Of a stretch of DNA of 6,425 nt, positions 1-5,476 are shown one piece after another. The first letter of the stretch is position 1; every line of letters begins with the position of its first letter. The position numbers were made by a program, and so were the translations under genes. The DNA is from an uncultured Catenibacterium sp. (GTDB taxonomy: Bacteria > Bacillota_I > Bacilli_A > Erysipelotrichales > Coprobacillaceae), in the NCBI RefSeq assembly GCF_900764565.1, contig NZ_CAAFOM010000115.1, positions 1 to 6,425 of the forward strand. The letters run 5' to 3'. The notes under the pieces are model-generated. The model was not told the DNA's origin and did not search any database. It worked only from the letters and a program-made list of their open reading frames with translations.

Positions 1-21
1 AGACGTGTGCTCTTCCGATCT
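1..21. other. Illumina TruSeq adapter remnant (artefact)
   Basis: These 21 bases are identical to the 3' end of the Illumina TruSeq read-2 adapter, ending in GCTCTTCCGATCT. In library preparation that terminal T is ligated to the A-tailed insert, so genomic sequence most likely starts at base 22. The window therefore begins at a contig end that was not adapter-trimmed. The consequence is local but real: the last base of the stop codon of the neighbouring minus-strand gene comes from the adapter. Confidence 0.97.
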
Positions 22-518
22 TAAGCACGAGCGCTCTGATAGTCCTCGTAGCAGTTTAAAAATTCCATTGTTTCATTGATCTGCTGGATGACTATAGGAA
101 TTTCACTTGCAATGACTGGTTTAGTAGATAAAAATGAACGCAATGTTTCTTCTTTAGGCGATTGAATCCAGCTATGAATAAAAGATGATGGCATGACATA
201 CTGCTGCATGAACTGATTATAATTCATATTTAATATATGCTGGATATATGATTGTGCTTCATCATTTTCTAGATTATCACATTGAAGGATACATTTTCCA
301 TTCCTGTACATACGTTCAATGGTATGTGTGCTATTGTTTTGTTTAAATGTAAGATAAACTCTCTTAATAATAATTTCTGTTAAACCAAAAAAAGCGAATG
401 TGAGACCATTGACGACTGTATTATGATCTTCAATATAATTTAAATGATTCTTTAATGAAGTGAAGTCAGTCTCAACATTCTTATCAAATGTTTCTATTGT
501 GAGTTGTAATAGGTTCAT
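21..518 (-). CDS. SbcC/Rad50 N-lobe-like protein lacking Walker A; 3' end uncertain
   Basis: A 165-residue frame whose pattern follows the N-terminal lobe of SbcC/Rad50-type ABC ATPases. Residues 1-11 (MNLLQLTIETF) match the first strand of SbcC (M-x-P-L-x-L-T-x-x-x-F). DFTSL (18-22) and LNYI (26-29) match the next strands. TFAFFG (40-45) matches the TFALYG that follows the P-loop, residues 54-72 match the V-x-L-x-F...Y-x-I-x-R strands, and NMNYNQFMQQYVMP (97-110) plus FIHSWIQSPKEE (113-124) match the Q-loop block (GLDxxQFxxxVxLPQGEFxxFLxAxxxER). The Walker A segment is shortened to EDHNTVV (30-36) with no GxxGxGKT, and the Q-loop Q-G-E-F is S-S-F. No coiled coil, signature motif or Walker B is present. 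The start is supported by AGGAGGA at 523-529, 4 bases from ATG. The stop TA(A) takes its last base from the adapter, so the true protein may continue. It could be a decayed sbcC fragment or a non-catalytic paralogue. Homology is judged from pattern only. Confidence 0.6.
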   Translation of the reverse strand: MNLLQLTIETFDKNVETDFTSLKNHLNYIEDHNTVVNGLTFAFFGLTEIIIKRVYLTFKQNNSTHTIERMYRNGKCILQCDNLENDEAQSYIQHILNMNYNQFMQQYVMPSSFIHSWIQSPKEETLRSFLSTKPVIASEIPIVIQQINETMEFLNCYEDYQSARA

Positions 519-535
519 AATGTCCTCCTATTAAC

Positions 536-564
536 ATTATAGGAATAATAGAGTGGATAAGCAA
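536..564 (-). promoter_or_regulatory. Promoter of the SbcC-like gene
   Basis: On the minus strand, TTGCTT (559-564) and a perfect TATAAT (536-541) are separated by 17 bases. It lies just after the ktrA terminator, so this gene is probably its own transcription unit. The -10 box sits only 6 bases before the Shine-Dalgarno sequence, implying a leader of about 11-13 nt. Confidence 0.6.
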
Positions 565-591
565 AGGAAATAAAAGAGTTGATTTAAAAGT

Positions 592-618
592 AAAAAAAAG
601 AATAGCAAAACGCTATTC
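592..618 (-). terminator. Rho-independent terminator of the ktr operon
   Basis: The minus-strand RNA reads GAATAGC (618-612), a GTTTT loop (611-607), GCTATTC (606-600), then eight U residues (599-592): a 7-bp stem with a long U tract. The 5' arm contains the last sense codon (GAA) and the TAG stop of ktrA, so a ribosome on the stop codon would sit on half of the stem. Confidence 0.88.
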
Positions 619-1287
619 CTTAGTGAGAAAATCCCATTTCTCTACTTCTTTTGTTTTACTTACGACAAGGAAATGATCTCCTGGCTGAATAATATAATCA
701 GCAGTAAAGTCCATTGTCATCTTTGGTGAACCCTGAGGTTTGATACCTACAACGTTCATACCATAAACACGACGGATATTCACATTAGAAAGTGATTTAC
801 CTTCCCAATCCTTAAGTGTCTTAATTTCTACAATAGAATATTCTTCATCAAGTTCTACTAAATCAACAATAGAACGTCTTAATAAGTGTTTAGCAAGCTT
901 ATATGCCATTTCCTTTTCAGTATTAATAACACGATCAGCCCCTACTTTTTCTAAGATGATTTTCTTACGTTTTGTACGTGCTTTCGCAATAACATAAGGG
1001 ACATTTAATTCCTTTAATAATAGTGTACATGATACTGCTTCTTCAAAATGTTTAGAAATAGCAACAACTGCAACATCAAATGTATTGATATCAAGTTCTA
1101 ATAATTGTTCACGATCAGTAACATCTGCCACAATTGCTTTAGTGACATTGTCTTTAATTCTACCGACACATACTGGATCGATATCCACTGCAAGAACTTC
1201 TACTCCAAAGTCTTCTAATGTTTCAGCAAGTGTACTACCAAAGATCCCTAATCCTAAAATAGCTACCTGTTTTGGTTTATTACTCAT
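613..1287 (-). CDS. ktrA: Ktr potassium uptake system, RCK gating subunit KtrA/KtrC
   Basis: A 224-residue cytoplasmic RCK (TrkA-type) protein, the normal length for the KtrA/KtrC family. In this family an octameric ring docks on the KtrB channel dimer and gates K+ entry in response to bound nucleotide. The N-terminal Rossmann fold (about 6-125) has GLGIFG at 12-17 and the acidic end of strand 2 at D35 (AVDIDP). A family-typical GADRVINTEKEMA follows at 116-128, and a C-terminal RCK_C domain spans about 140-213; in related KtrA proteins that domain binds cyclic di-AMP. The start has AGGAGGAG 4 bases or more upstream, and the ktrB TAG stop lies within this ribosome site, leaving 11 bases between the genes. 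This implies translational coupling. It is the last gene of the operon, before a terminator that overlaps its stop. Confidence 0.93.
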   Translation of the reverse strand: MSNKPKQVAILGLGIFGSTLAETLEDFGVEVLAVDIDPVCVGRIKDNVTKAIVADVTDREQLLELDINTFDVAVVAISKHFEEAVSCTLLLKELNVPYVIAKARTKRKKIILEKVGADRVINTEKEMAYKLAKHLLRRSIVDLVELDEEYSIVEIKTLKDWEGKSLSNVNIRRVYGMNVVGIKPQGSPKMTMDFTADYIIQPGDHFLVVSKTKEVEKWDFLTKE

Positions 1288-1298
1288 AATTACTCCTC

Positions 1299-2702
1299 CT
1301 AGCCAACAAGTACATCCTCATCTGGATATTTAAATTCTTTTACGTTCGTATCATGTGAACGTTTAGTAAATAAGATCATTAATGAAATTGGACCAATACG
1401 TCCCGCATACATCAAAAGTATATCTACACATTTTCCTACTACACTTAAAGCAGGGGTCACAGAAGCACTTAGCCCTACTGTACCAAATGCAGAGAATACT
1501 TCCATCAGGATATTTAAATAATCCTGTTTAGGTTCTGTGACAAGCATGATGGATGATGAAACGATACATAGCATCAATCCTAAGAAAAAGATAGAAAAAG
1601 CTCTTACGAGTGTTCTTTTCTTAATACGACGCTGGAATACTGTTGTTTCTTCAATACCGCGATAAGTTGTTCTCATTAATAATAATACAAGTGCAAACGT
1701 TACTGTTTTAATACCTCCGGCAGTAGATGCAGGAGACCCACCGATAAACATAAGAGAACACATCAATATTTTTGTAACTCTATTAAGTGAATACATATCC
1801 ACTGTTGAGAATCCAGCCGTACGTGTAGTGACTGATTGGAAGAATGATACAACAAGCTTATCTCCTAAATTCATTTTTCCAATAGTGAGTGGATTATTAA
1901 ACTCCATAATAAAGAATAATAGAGTGCCTAGTACAACTAAAGAGACAGTCATCATTAATACAATTTTTGTATGTAAAGCGAAGCTGCCAAAAAGATGATG
2001 CCATGAAAAGCTTGATGATCTTCTTTTCTCTTTAATATACTTATCATGAATATCTAATACTACGATAAAACCTAGACCACCCATGATAATTTCAAATGGT
2101 ACGATGAAATTAATAATAGGATTGGTGTTATAGGCAACAAGTGACGTTGAACCACATAAATCAAATCCAGCATTACAAAATGCACTAATAGAATGCCATA
2201 TACCATAATATAAGCCTTTAAGAGCACCTAAACGAGGCATAAAAAACATTGAGAAGAAGATTGCTCCAATCGTTTCTATTGAAACAGTATAAATAAAAAT
2301 AGTTTTCAAGAGTCTTGGAAGCATACTTAAAGAATTCTGATTGAGTGCTTCAGTAAAGACAAGTTTTCTACTTAATGTAATTCTTTGTCTTGCAAGAAAC
2401 AAGAAAAGATATAAGAAAGTCAAGAATCCAAGACCACCAATTTGAACTAGTATGATAAGAACAGTTTGTCCAAATAAATTATATTGATCTACAACAGTTA
2501 AGGGTGAAAGCCCTGTTACGCATACAGCCGAAGTTGAAATAAATAAGTTATCTAGAAAATTTGCTGCATGATGTTTATTTGCGAATGGCAAAGAAAGTAA
2601 TATAGCACCAATAATAATAACTGCCAGGAAAGAAAGAGATACTTTCTTTGGTGCGGAAAGGTGTCCAGAGTGCTTTCTTTTACCTATAACGATATCTTTC
2701 AT
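1299..2702 (-). CDS. ktrB: Ktr potassium uptake system, channel subunit KtrB/KtrD (TrkH family)
   Basis: A 467-residue integral membrane protein of the Trk/Ktr/HKT superfamily, the K+-translocating subunit, probably Na+-coupled as in studied Ktr systems. All four M1-P-M2 repeats are recognisable, each with its selectivity-filter glycine: CVTGL (G64), CNAGF (G179), RTAGF (G298) and GTVGL (G410). The small-residue intramembrane gate loop is GGSPASTAGGIK (321-332), and the conserved arginine of the last helix is R435 in YAGRIG. The cytoplasmic N-terminus is short, as in Ktr rather than proteobacterial TrkH. The start follows AGGAGA (about 2711-2716) by 8 bases. Gene order is channel first, RCK second. 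The membrane-protein gene 57 bases upstream is on the same strand with no terminator between, so co-transcription is likely. No key residue is missing. KtrB and KtrD cannot be told apart from sequence alone. Confidence 0.94.
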   Translation of the reverse strand: MKDIVIGKRKHSGHLSAPKKVSLSFLAVIIIGAILLSLPFANKHHAANFLDNLFISTSAVCVTGLSPLTVVDQYNLFGQTVLIILVQIGGLGFLTFLYLFLFLARQRITLSRKLVFTEALNQNSLSMLPRLLKTIFIYTVSIETIGAIFFSMFFMPRLGALKGLYYGIWHSISAFCNAGFDLCGSTSLVAYNTNPIINFIVPFEIIMGGLGFIVVLDIHDKYIKEKRRSSSFSWHHLFGSFALHTKIVLMMTVSLVVLGTLLFFIMEFNNPLTIGKMNLGDKLVVSFFQSVTTRTAGFSTVDMYSLNRVTKILMCSLMFIGGSPASTAGGIKTVTFALVLLLMRTTYRGIEETTVFQRRIKKRTLVRAFSIFFLGLMLCIVSSSIMLVTEPKQDYLNILMEVFSAFGTVGLSASVTPALSVVGKCVDILLMYAGRIGPISLMILFTKRSHDTNVKEFKYPDEDVLVG

Positions 2703-2759
2703 AAATAAATTCTCCTATAATCGCATCTATTCTAACACCAAGATGTGACAATTCCAATA

Positions 2760-3473
2760 CTAGTCTTTCTTAGAAACATAATATTGTGTAATTTCTTTTT
2801 TAGAACATTCATAACCAACAACTAAAATAGCACCTGCAAGATCTAATGCTAAATCTTTCATTGTATCAGCAAGTGCATCATGGCCTTCTAATGGTTCATC
2901 ATCACTTGATACGATTGTTGCACGTGTAGTTGCCATATATTGCTGGTTATTTGTATGGAAAATATCATCTACTGTATATTCACATAATTCCCATACAGCA
3001 CCTACTGCAAGTGAGAAGGCAACAACAAATATATATAATAAGGCACGATGCATAAATAGATATTTAGTACGCATGACTAACATCTGTAGCAGCCATAAAG
3101 CGATAAATGAAAGAATGATTCCTGAAGTGAAATGAAGTAATGAATCCCACCAGGTAATTTTTCCATAGAAGTTTAAGCCATCACCAAGTACTAATCCTAA
3201 GAATGCAAAGGCAGTAATACTGATATGTACTTCAACGGGTACTTCAAAGTTCGCAAACTTCTTTAAGAGTCTTGGTGAGATCAAAATGATACTCATTGCA
3301 ATATATTGTAGTAGTGAGAAGAACAAGCGTACGCGTATCTTTTCTTTTTTTACATAGAATAAAGCAACCATTGTGACAATCGCAAGAATAAGAACAATAA
3401 AAGATAAGATTCTTTTAAAAATTCTAACACGGCGCTTTGTTTTTTCACTGTATTCAAATTCGTTATTATTCAT
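2760..3473 (-). CDS. Polytopic membrane protein, YjdF/DUF2238-like, heading the ktr operon
   Basis: A 237-residue membrane protein of unknown function. Hydrophobic segments lie at about 20-41, 50-68, 84-100, 111-133, 143-160 and 205-221, after a basic N-terminal tail. Three polar motifs lie in or beside membrane segments: WWDSLLH (108-114), WELCEYTVDD (161-170) and DTMKDLALDLAGA (203-215). This spacing of W-D-x3-H, W-E-x2-E-x3-D and D-T-M-x-D-L-x3-D-x2-G resembles the YjdF (DUF2238) group and, more loosely, VanZ-like proteins. The aligned acidic and histidine residues suggest a polar or metal-binding site in the membrane, which is inference. The start is supported by AGGAGG at 3481-3486, 7 bases from ATG. 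It is first in an operon with ktrB and ktrA, so a role linked to K+ or turgor is possible but unproven. Family assignment is moderate; function is unknown. Confidence 0.6.
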   Translation of the reverse strand: MNNNEFEYSEKTKRRVRIFKRILSFIVLILAIVTMVALFYVKKEKIRVRLFFSLLQYIAMSIILISPRLLKKFANFEVPVEVHISITAFAFLGLVLGDGLNFYGKITWWDSLLHFTSGIILSFIALWLLQMLVMRTKYLFMHRALLYIFVVAFSLAVGAVWELCEYTVDDIFHTNNQQYMATTRATIVSSDDEPLEGHDALADTMKDLALDLAGAILVVGYECSKKEITQYYVSKKD

Positions 3474-3495
3474 GAAATTTCCTCCTAGTTCATGT

Positions 3496-3544
3496 ATTAT
3501 AGCACACTTTATCTATTATAACCTTTAATTTACTGTAAAGTAAA
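3496..3544 (-). promoter_or_regulatory. Promoter region of the membrane protein-ktrB-ktrA operon
   Basis: Two perfect TATAAT boxes occur on the minus strand. The proximal one (3496-3501) is preceded by TGC, giving an extended -10, and has only a poor -35 (AGGTTA, 3519-3524). The distal one (3515-3520) has TTTACT (3539-3544) 18 bases upstream. A perfect 5-1-5 palindrome, TTTACAGTAAA (3529-3539), lies between the distal -35 and -10 boxes and could be an operator. The region abuts the U tract of the ldh terminator. No long structured leader such as a cyclic di-AMP riboswitch fits here. Confidence 0.6.
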
Positions 3545-3572
3545 AAAACTCCTAGGCGCAAGCCTAAGAGTT
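3542..3572 (-). terminator. Rho-independent terminator of ldh
   Basis: The minus-strand RNA forms an 11-bp stem, AACTCTTAGGC (3572-3562) with GCCTAGGAGTT (3557-3547), containing one G-U pair and a TTGC loop, followed by a U tract (3546-3542). It starts 17 bases after the ldh stop and separates ldh from the ktr operon promoter. Confidence 0.93.
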
Positions 3573-3589
3573 CAAAGTGAAAATCAATG

Positions 3590-4585
3590 TTATGCTTTTC
3601 CTTCAAGAATAGGATTTACAGTAGTATCAATGATTTCCTGTAAAGTACTACAAGATCTGTCAAATTTTTCCTGATCAGATTCAGTTAAAGGTAATGTTAA
3701 GATTTCACGGATACCTGCTCTGTTGATGATTGCTGGAACACCGATATATAAACCTTCATGACCATACTGACCTTCAAGGTAGCATGATAATGGAAGAACT
3801 GTATTTTCGTTGTTTAAGATTGCATCTACTAATCTAGCAAGAGACATACCGATACCATAGTAAGTAGCTCTCTTCTTGTTGATGATTTCATAAGCTGCAT
3901 CTCTAACCTGTTCATAGATTCTCTGTAACTGGTCAAATGGTACTTTTCTTTCATCAACTACTTCAAGAAGTGACTTACATCCGATATAAGCGTTTGTCCA
4001 AGATACGAATGAGCTATCACCATGTTCACCCATGATATAGCCATGAACTGAAGCTGGGTTTACTTCGAAGAAGTTACCAATTTCATATCTTAATCTTGCT
4101 GTATCAAGCATAGTTCCTGAACCAAGAACCTGGTATGGATGAAGACCAGTAGCCTTCTGCATTACGTAAGTCATGATATCACATGGGTTAGATGCTACTA
4201 CGATAACACCATTGAATCCTGATTCCTTAATAGACTTACCAACTGAAGCCATGATCTTTGTGTTGATTGCAACTAATTCAAGTCTTGTCTGACCTGGTTT
4301 CTGAGCAGCACCTGCAGTTACAACGATAACGTTTGCATCTGCACAGTCAGAATAATCACCTGCATAAACCTTTAATTTACCGCTTGCATATGGTAAACCA
4401 TGAACTAAGTCCATTGCTTCCCCTTCTGCTTTTTCAGTATTAACGTCTACTAATACTAATTCGTCAATACCCTTGTGGTTCATTAAAGTATAAGCCATAC
4501 TCATACCTACAAACCCTGTACCAACTAGAACAACCTTACGGTTACCCTGAGCAGGCATATCATTTAAATAATCTGTCATTGCCAT
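3590..4585 (-). CDS. ldh: L-lactate dehydrogenase (NAD-dependent, likely FBP-activated)
   Basis: Reduces pyruvate to L-lactate with NADH in the cytoplasm, regenerating NAD+ at the end of glycolysis. The protein has 331 residues; an N-terminal extension of about 14 residues precedes the first strand, making it slightly longer than typical bacterial enzymes. The NAD-binding motif is GTGFVG (22-27), with the ribose-binding acid D47. The mobile loop is QKPGQTRLEL (95-104); Q95 is the lactate (not malate) specificity residue and R101 the catalytic arginine. SNPCD holds N133. DTARLR (161-166) gives D161 and the substrate-binding R164, and GEHGD holds the proton-relay H188. R166 and H181 match the two residues (R173 and H188 in Geobacillus numbering) that bind fructose-1,6-bisphosphate in allosteric enzymes. 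The start has AGGAGA at 4598-4603, 12 bases upstream, a rather long spacing; M3 is a possible alternative start. It is a single-gene unit with its own promoter and terminator. Confidence 0.97.
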   Translation of the reverse strand: MAMTDYLNDMPAQGNRKVVLVGTGFVGMSMAYTLMNHKGIDELVLVDVNTEKAEGEAMDLVHGLPYASGKLKVYAGDYSDCADANVIVVTAGAAQKPGQTRLELVAINTKIMASVGKSIKESGFNGVIVVASNPCDIMTYVMQKATGLHPYQVLGSGTMLDTARLRYEIGNFFEVNPASVHGYIMGEHGDSSFVSWTNAYIGCKSLLEVVDERKVPFDQLQRIYEQVRDAAYEIINKKRATYYGIGMSLARLVDAILNNENTVLPLSCYLEGQYGHEGLYIGVPAIINRAGIREILTLPLTESDQEKFDRSCSTLQEIIDTTVNPILEGKA

Positions 4586-4612
4586 AATTCATTTCACTCT
4601 CCTATACCTAGA

Positions 4613-4641
4613 AGTATAGTATAATCATTTCCCAAATACAA
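4613..4641 (-). promoter_or_regulatory. ldh promoter
   Basis: On the minus strand, TTGTAT (4636-4641), a 17-base spacer and TATACT (4613-4618). A second overlapping TATACT lies at 4618-4623. A/T runs upstream (about 4655-4690) could act as an UP element. The expected transcription start near 4606 gives a leader of about 20 nt that begins just before the ribosome binding site. Confidence 0.65.
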
Positions 4642-4707
4642 TAAAATATTTGCGTTTTAAAGAAAAAAATTTATTTAAATTTAGTTGATAAATTCATGCT
4701 TTTTTGA

Positions 4708-4721
4708 TGTATACGTTTTCA
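4708..4721. promoter_or_regulatory. cre-like site 1 (CcpA operator candidate)
   Basis: TGTATACGTTTTCA matches the catabolite-responsive element consensus TGWNANCGNTNWCA everywhere except position 5 (T for A); its right half CGTTTTCA is ideal. It is centred about 108 bases upstream of the predicted ldh start and about 111 upstream of the predicted tetR start. CcpA control of ldh is well known in Firmicutes; the assignment here is inference from consensus match. Confidence 0.45.
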
Positions 4722-4740
4722 CAATTTCAGAGATTGCAAG

Positions 4741-4754
4741 TGAAAGCGAATTCA
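4741..4754. promoter_or_regulatory. cre-like site 2 (CcpA operator candidate)
   Basis: TGAAAGCGAATTCA matches TGWNANCGNTNWCA except at position 10 (A for T); its left half TGAAAGCG is ideal. It lies 33 bp centre-to-centre from the first cre-like site, close to three helical turns. It is centred about 141 bases upstream of the predicted ldh start and 78 upstream of the tetR start. Confidence 0.45.
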
Positions 4755-4790
4755 TTACAATAAATTTATTTTGTACTTGTATGGGTTAAA

Positions 4791-4807
4791 ATTGACTTGT
4801 GGTCAAT
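4791..4807. promoter_or_regulatory. Palindromic operator, probably for the adjacent TetR regulator
   Basis: ATTGAC-TTGTG-GTCAAT is a perfect 6-5-6 inverted repeat covering the -35 box of the tetR promoter. Size, symmetry and position are typical of a TetR-family autoregulatory operator, where binding would block RNA polymerase. No second copy was seen near the ldh promoter, so the likely target in this window is tetR itself. Confidence 0.65.
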
Positions 4808-4819
4808 CATAAGTATAAT
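4792..4819 (+). promoter_or_regulatory. tetR promoter
   Basis: TTGACT (4792-4797), a 16-base spacer and a perfect TATAAT (4814-4819). The expected start near 4826 falls inside the GGAGGAGGG ribosome site, giving a leader of about 13 nt. This promoter also rules out the upstream TTG at 4797 as the translation start. Confidence 0.75.
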
Positions 4820-4838
4820 TATAGGAGGAGGGATTTAT

Positions 4839-5459
4839 ATGAATACTCTGACTGATATTAAATCTAAGATAGAAAAAAATAAAGAAGAAAAAAGGGAACG
4901 TCTTCTTTCTAGTGCGACTGCATTATTTGCTGAGAAGAACTTTAATAATACGTCTATTTCTGATATTGTGAATAGAGCAAAGGTGGCTAAAGGTACTTTT
5001 TATCTATATTTTAAAGACAAGCATGATATAAGAGATCAAATAGTAAAAGAAATAAGTAGTGAACTTTTTGATAATGCGATGAAAGAATTAAAGAAGCATA
5101 ATGAAATCACTCATTTTGATGATTCTTTAATATTTATTATTGATCATGTTATTAATGCGCTTGTCGCAAATCCAACATTCCTAACTTTAATGAATAAGGA
5201 CTTATCTTTAGGTGTTTATTCTCAGGAGCTCTCAAAGATACTTGAAGAAACAGATCATTTGAGTCTTTATGAATTATTTAAGGATGGTGTTCAAAGAGAG
5301 AATCTTAATATCAAAAATATTGATATCACATTCTTTACTATTGTAGAACTTGTTGGATCAACATGTTTTAGCTGTATAGTAAATAAAATTCCTTGTTCTA
5401 TTGAAGAATATAAACCTTATCTTTATGATTTGATTCGCACTTTACTTCATGCTGCTTAA
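4839..5459 (+). CDS. TetR/AcrR-family transcriptional regulator
   Basis: A 206-residue DNA-binding repressor of the TetR family, normal in length. After a charged N-terminal helix, the DNA-binding domain covers about residues 18-65: RLLSSATALFAEKNFNNTS, then the helix-turn-helix SISDIVNRAKVAKGTFYLYF (39-58), with the family-typical GTFYxYFxxK ending. The C-terminal part (about 70-206) is helical and divergent, as usual for the ligand-binding and dimer domain; the ligand cannot be inferred. The frame is open back to a TTG at 4797, but ATG 4839 is preferred: it has a strong GGAGGAGGG (4824-4832) 6 bases upstream, and 4797 lies upstream of the -10 box. The gene is divergent from ldh and convergent with the carboxypeptidase. 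A perfect palindrome over its -35 box suggests autorepression. No partner transporter or operon gene follows it in this window, so its regulon probably lies elsewhere. Confidence 0.92.
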   Translation: MNTLTDIKSKIEKNKEEKRERLLSSATALFAEKNFNNTSISDIVNRAKVAKGTFYLYFKDKHDIRDQIVKEISSELFDNAMKELKKHNEITHFDDSLIFIIDHVINALVANPTFLTLMNKDLSLGVYSQELSKILEETDHLSLYELFKDGVQRENLNIKNIDITFFTIVELVGSTCFSCIVNKIPCSIEEYKPYLYDLIRTLLHAA

Positions 5460-5476
5460 AAAAAGCAGCATTTTTT
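5449..5476 (+). terminator. Rho-independent terminator of tetR (shares an arm with the opposite terminator)
   Basis: Plus-strand stem ATGCTGCTT (5449-5457) with AAGCAGCAT (5463-5471), 9 bp, a loop of five A residues, then a U tract (5472-5476). The 5' arm is made of the last tetR codons (His, Ala, Ala) and the first base of the stop. Confidence 0.88.

Noticed and set aside
1085..1333. 82-codon plus-strand open frame
   Set aside because: It lies antisense across the 5' part of ktrA and the ktrB-ktrA junction, has Ser/Thr/Pro-rich composition typical of a shadow frame, and lacks a convincing ribosome site.
2703..2759. Separate promoter for ktrB with TTGTCA and TAGAAT
   Set aside because: The two hexamers are only 11 bases apart, too close for a sigma-A promoter; no alternative spacing gave good boxes.
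3474..3541. Cyclic di-AMP (ydaO-type) riboswitch before the ktr operon
   Set aside because: The gap is under 70 bases and is occupied by promoter boxes; it is too short for this riboswitch, and no such motifs are visible.
4678..4694. AATTTA-GTTGA-TAAATT palindrome as a second TetR operator near ldh
   Set aside because: Its arms are pure A/T and do not match the ATTGAC/GTCAAT arms; such repeats arise readily in AT-rich spacers.
4586..4790. Rex (redox) operator upstream of ldh
   Set aside because: No TTGTGAN(6-8)TCACAA-like site was found; the only related string (TTTTCACAATTT) is explained better as half of a cre-like site.
4797..4838. Upstream TTG start adding 14 residues to the TetR protein
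   Set aside because: The TTG is inside the palindromic operator and upstream of the -10 box, with no ribosome site; ATG 4839 has GGAGGAGGG before it.
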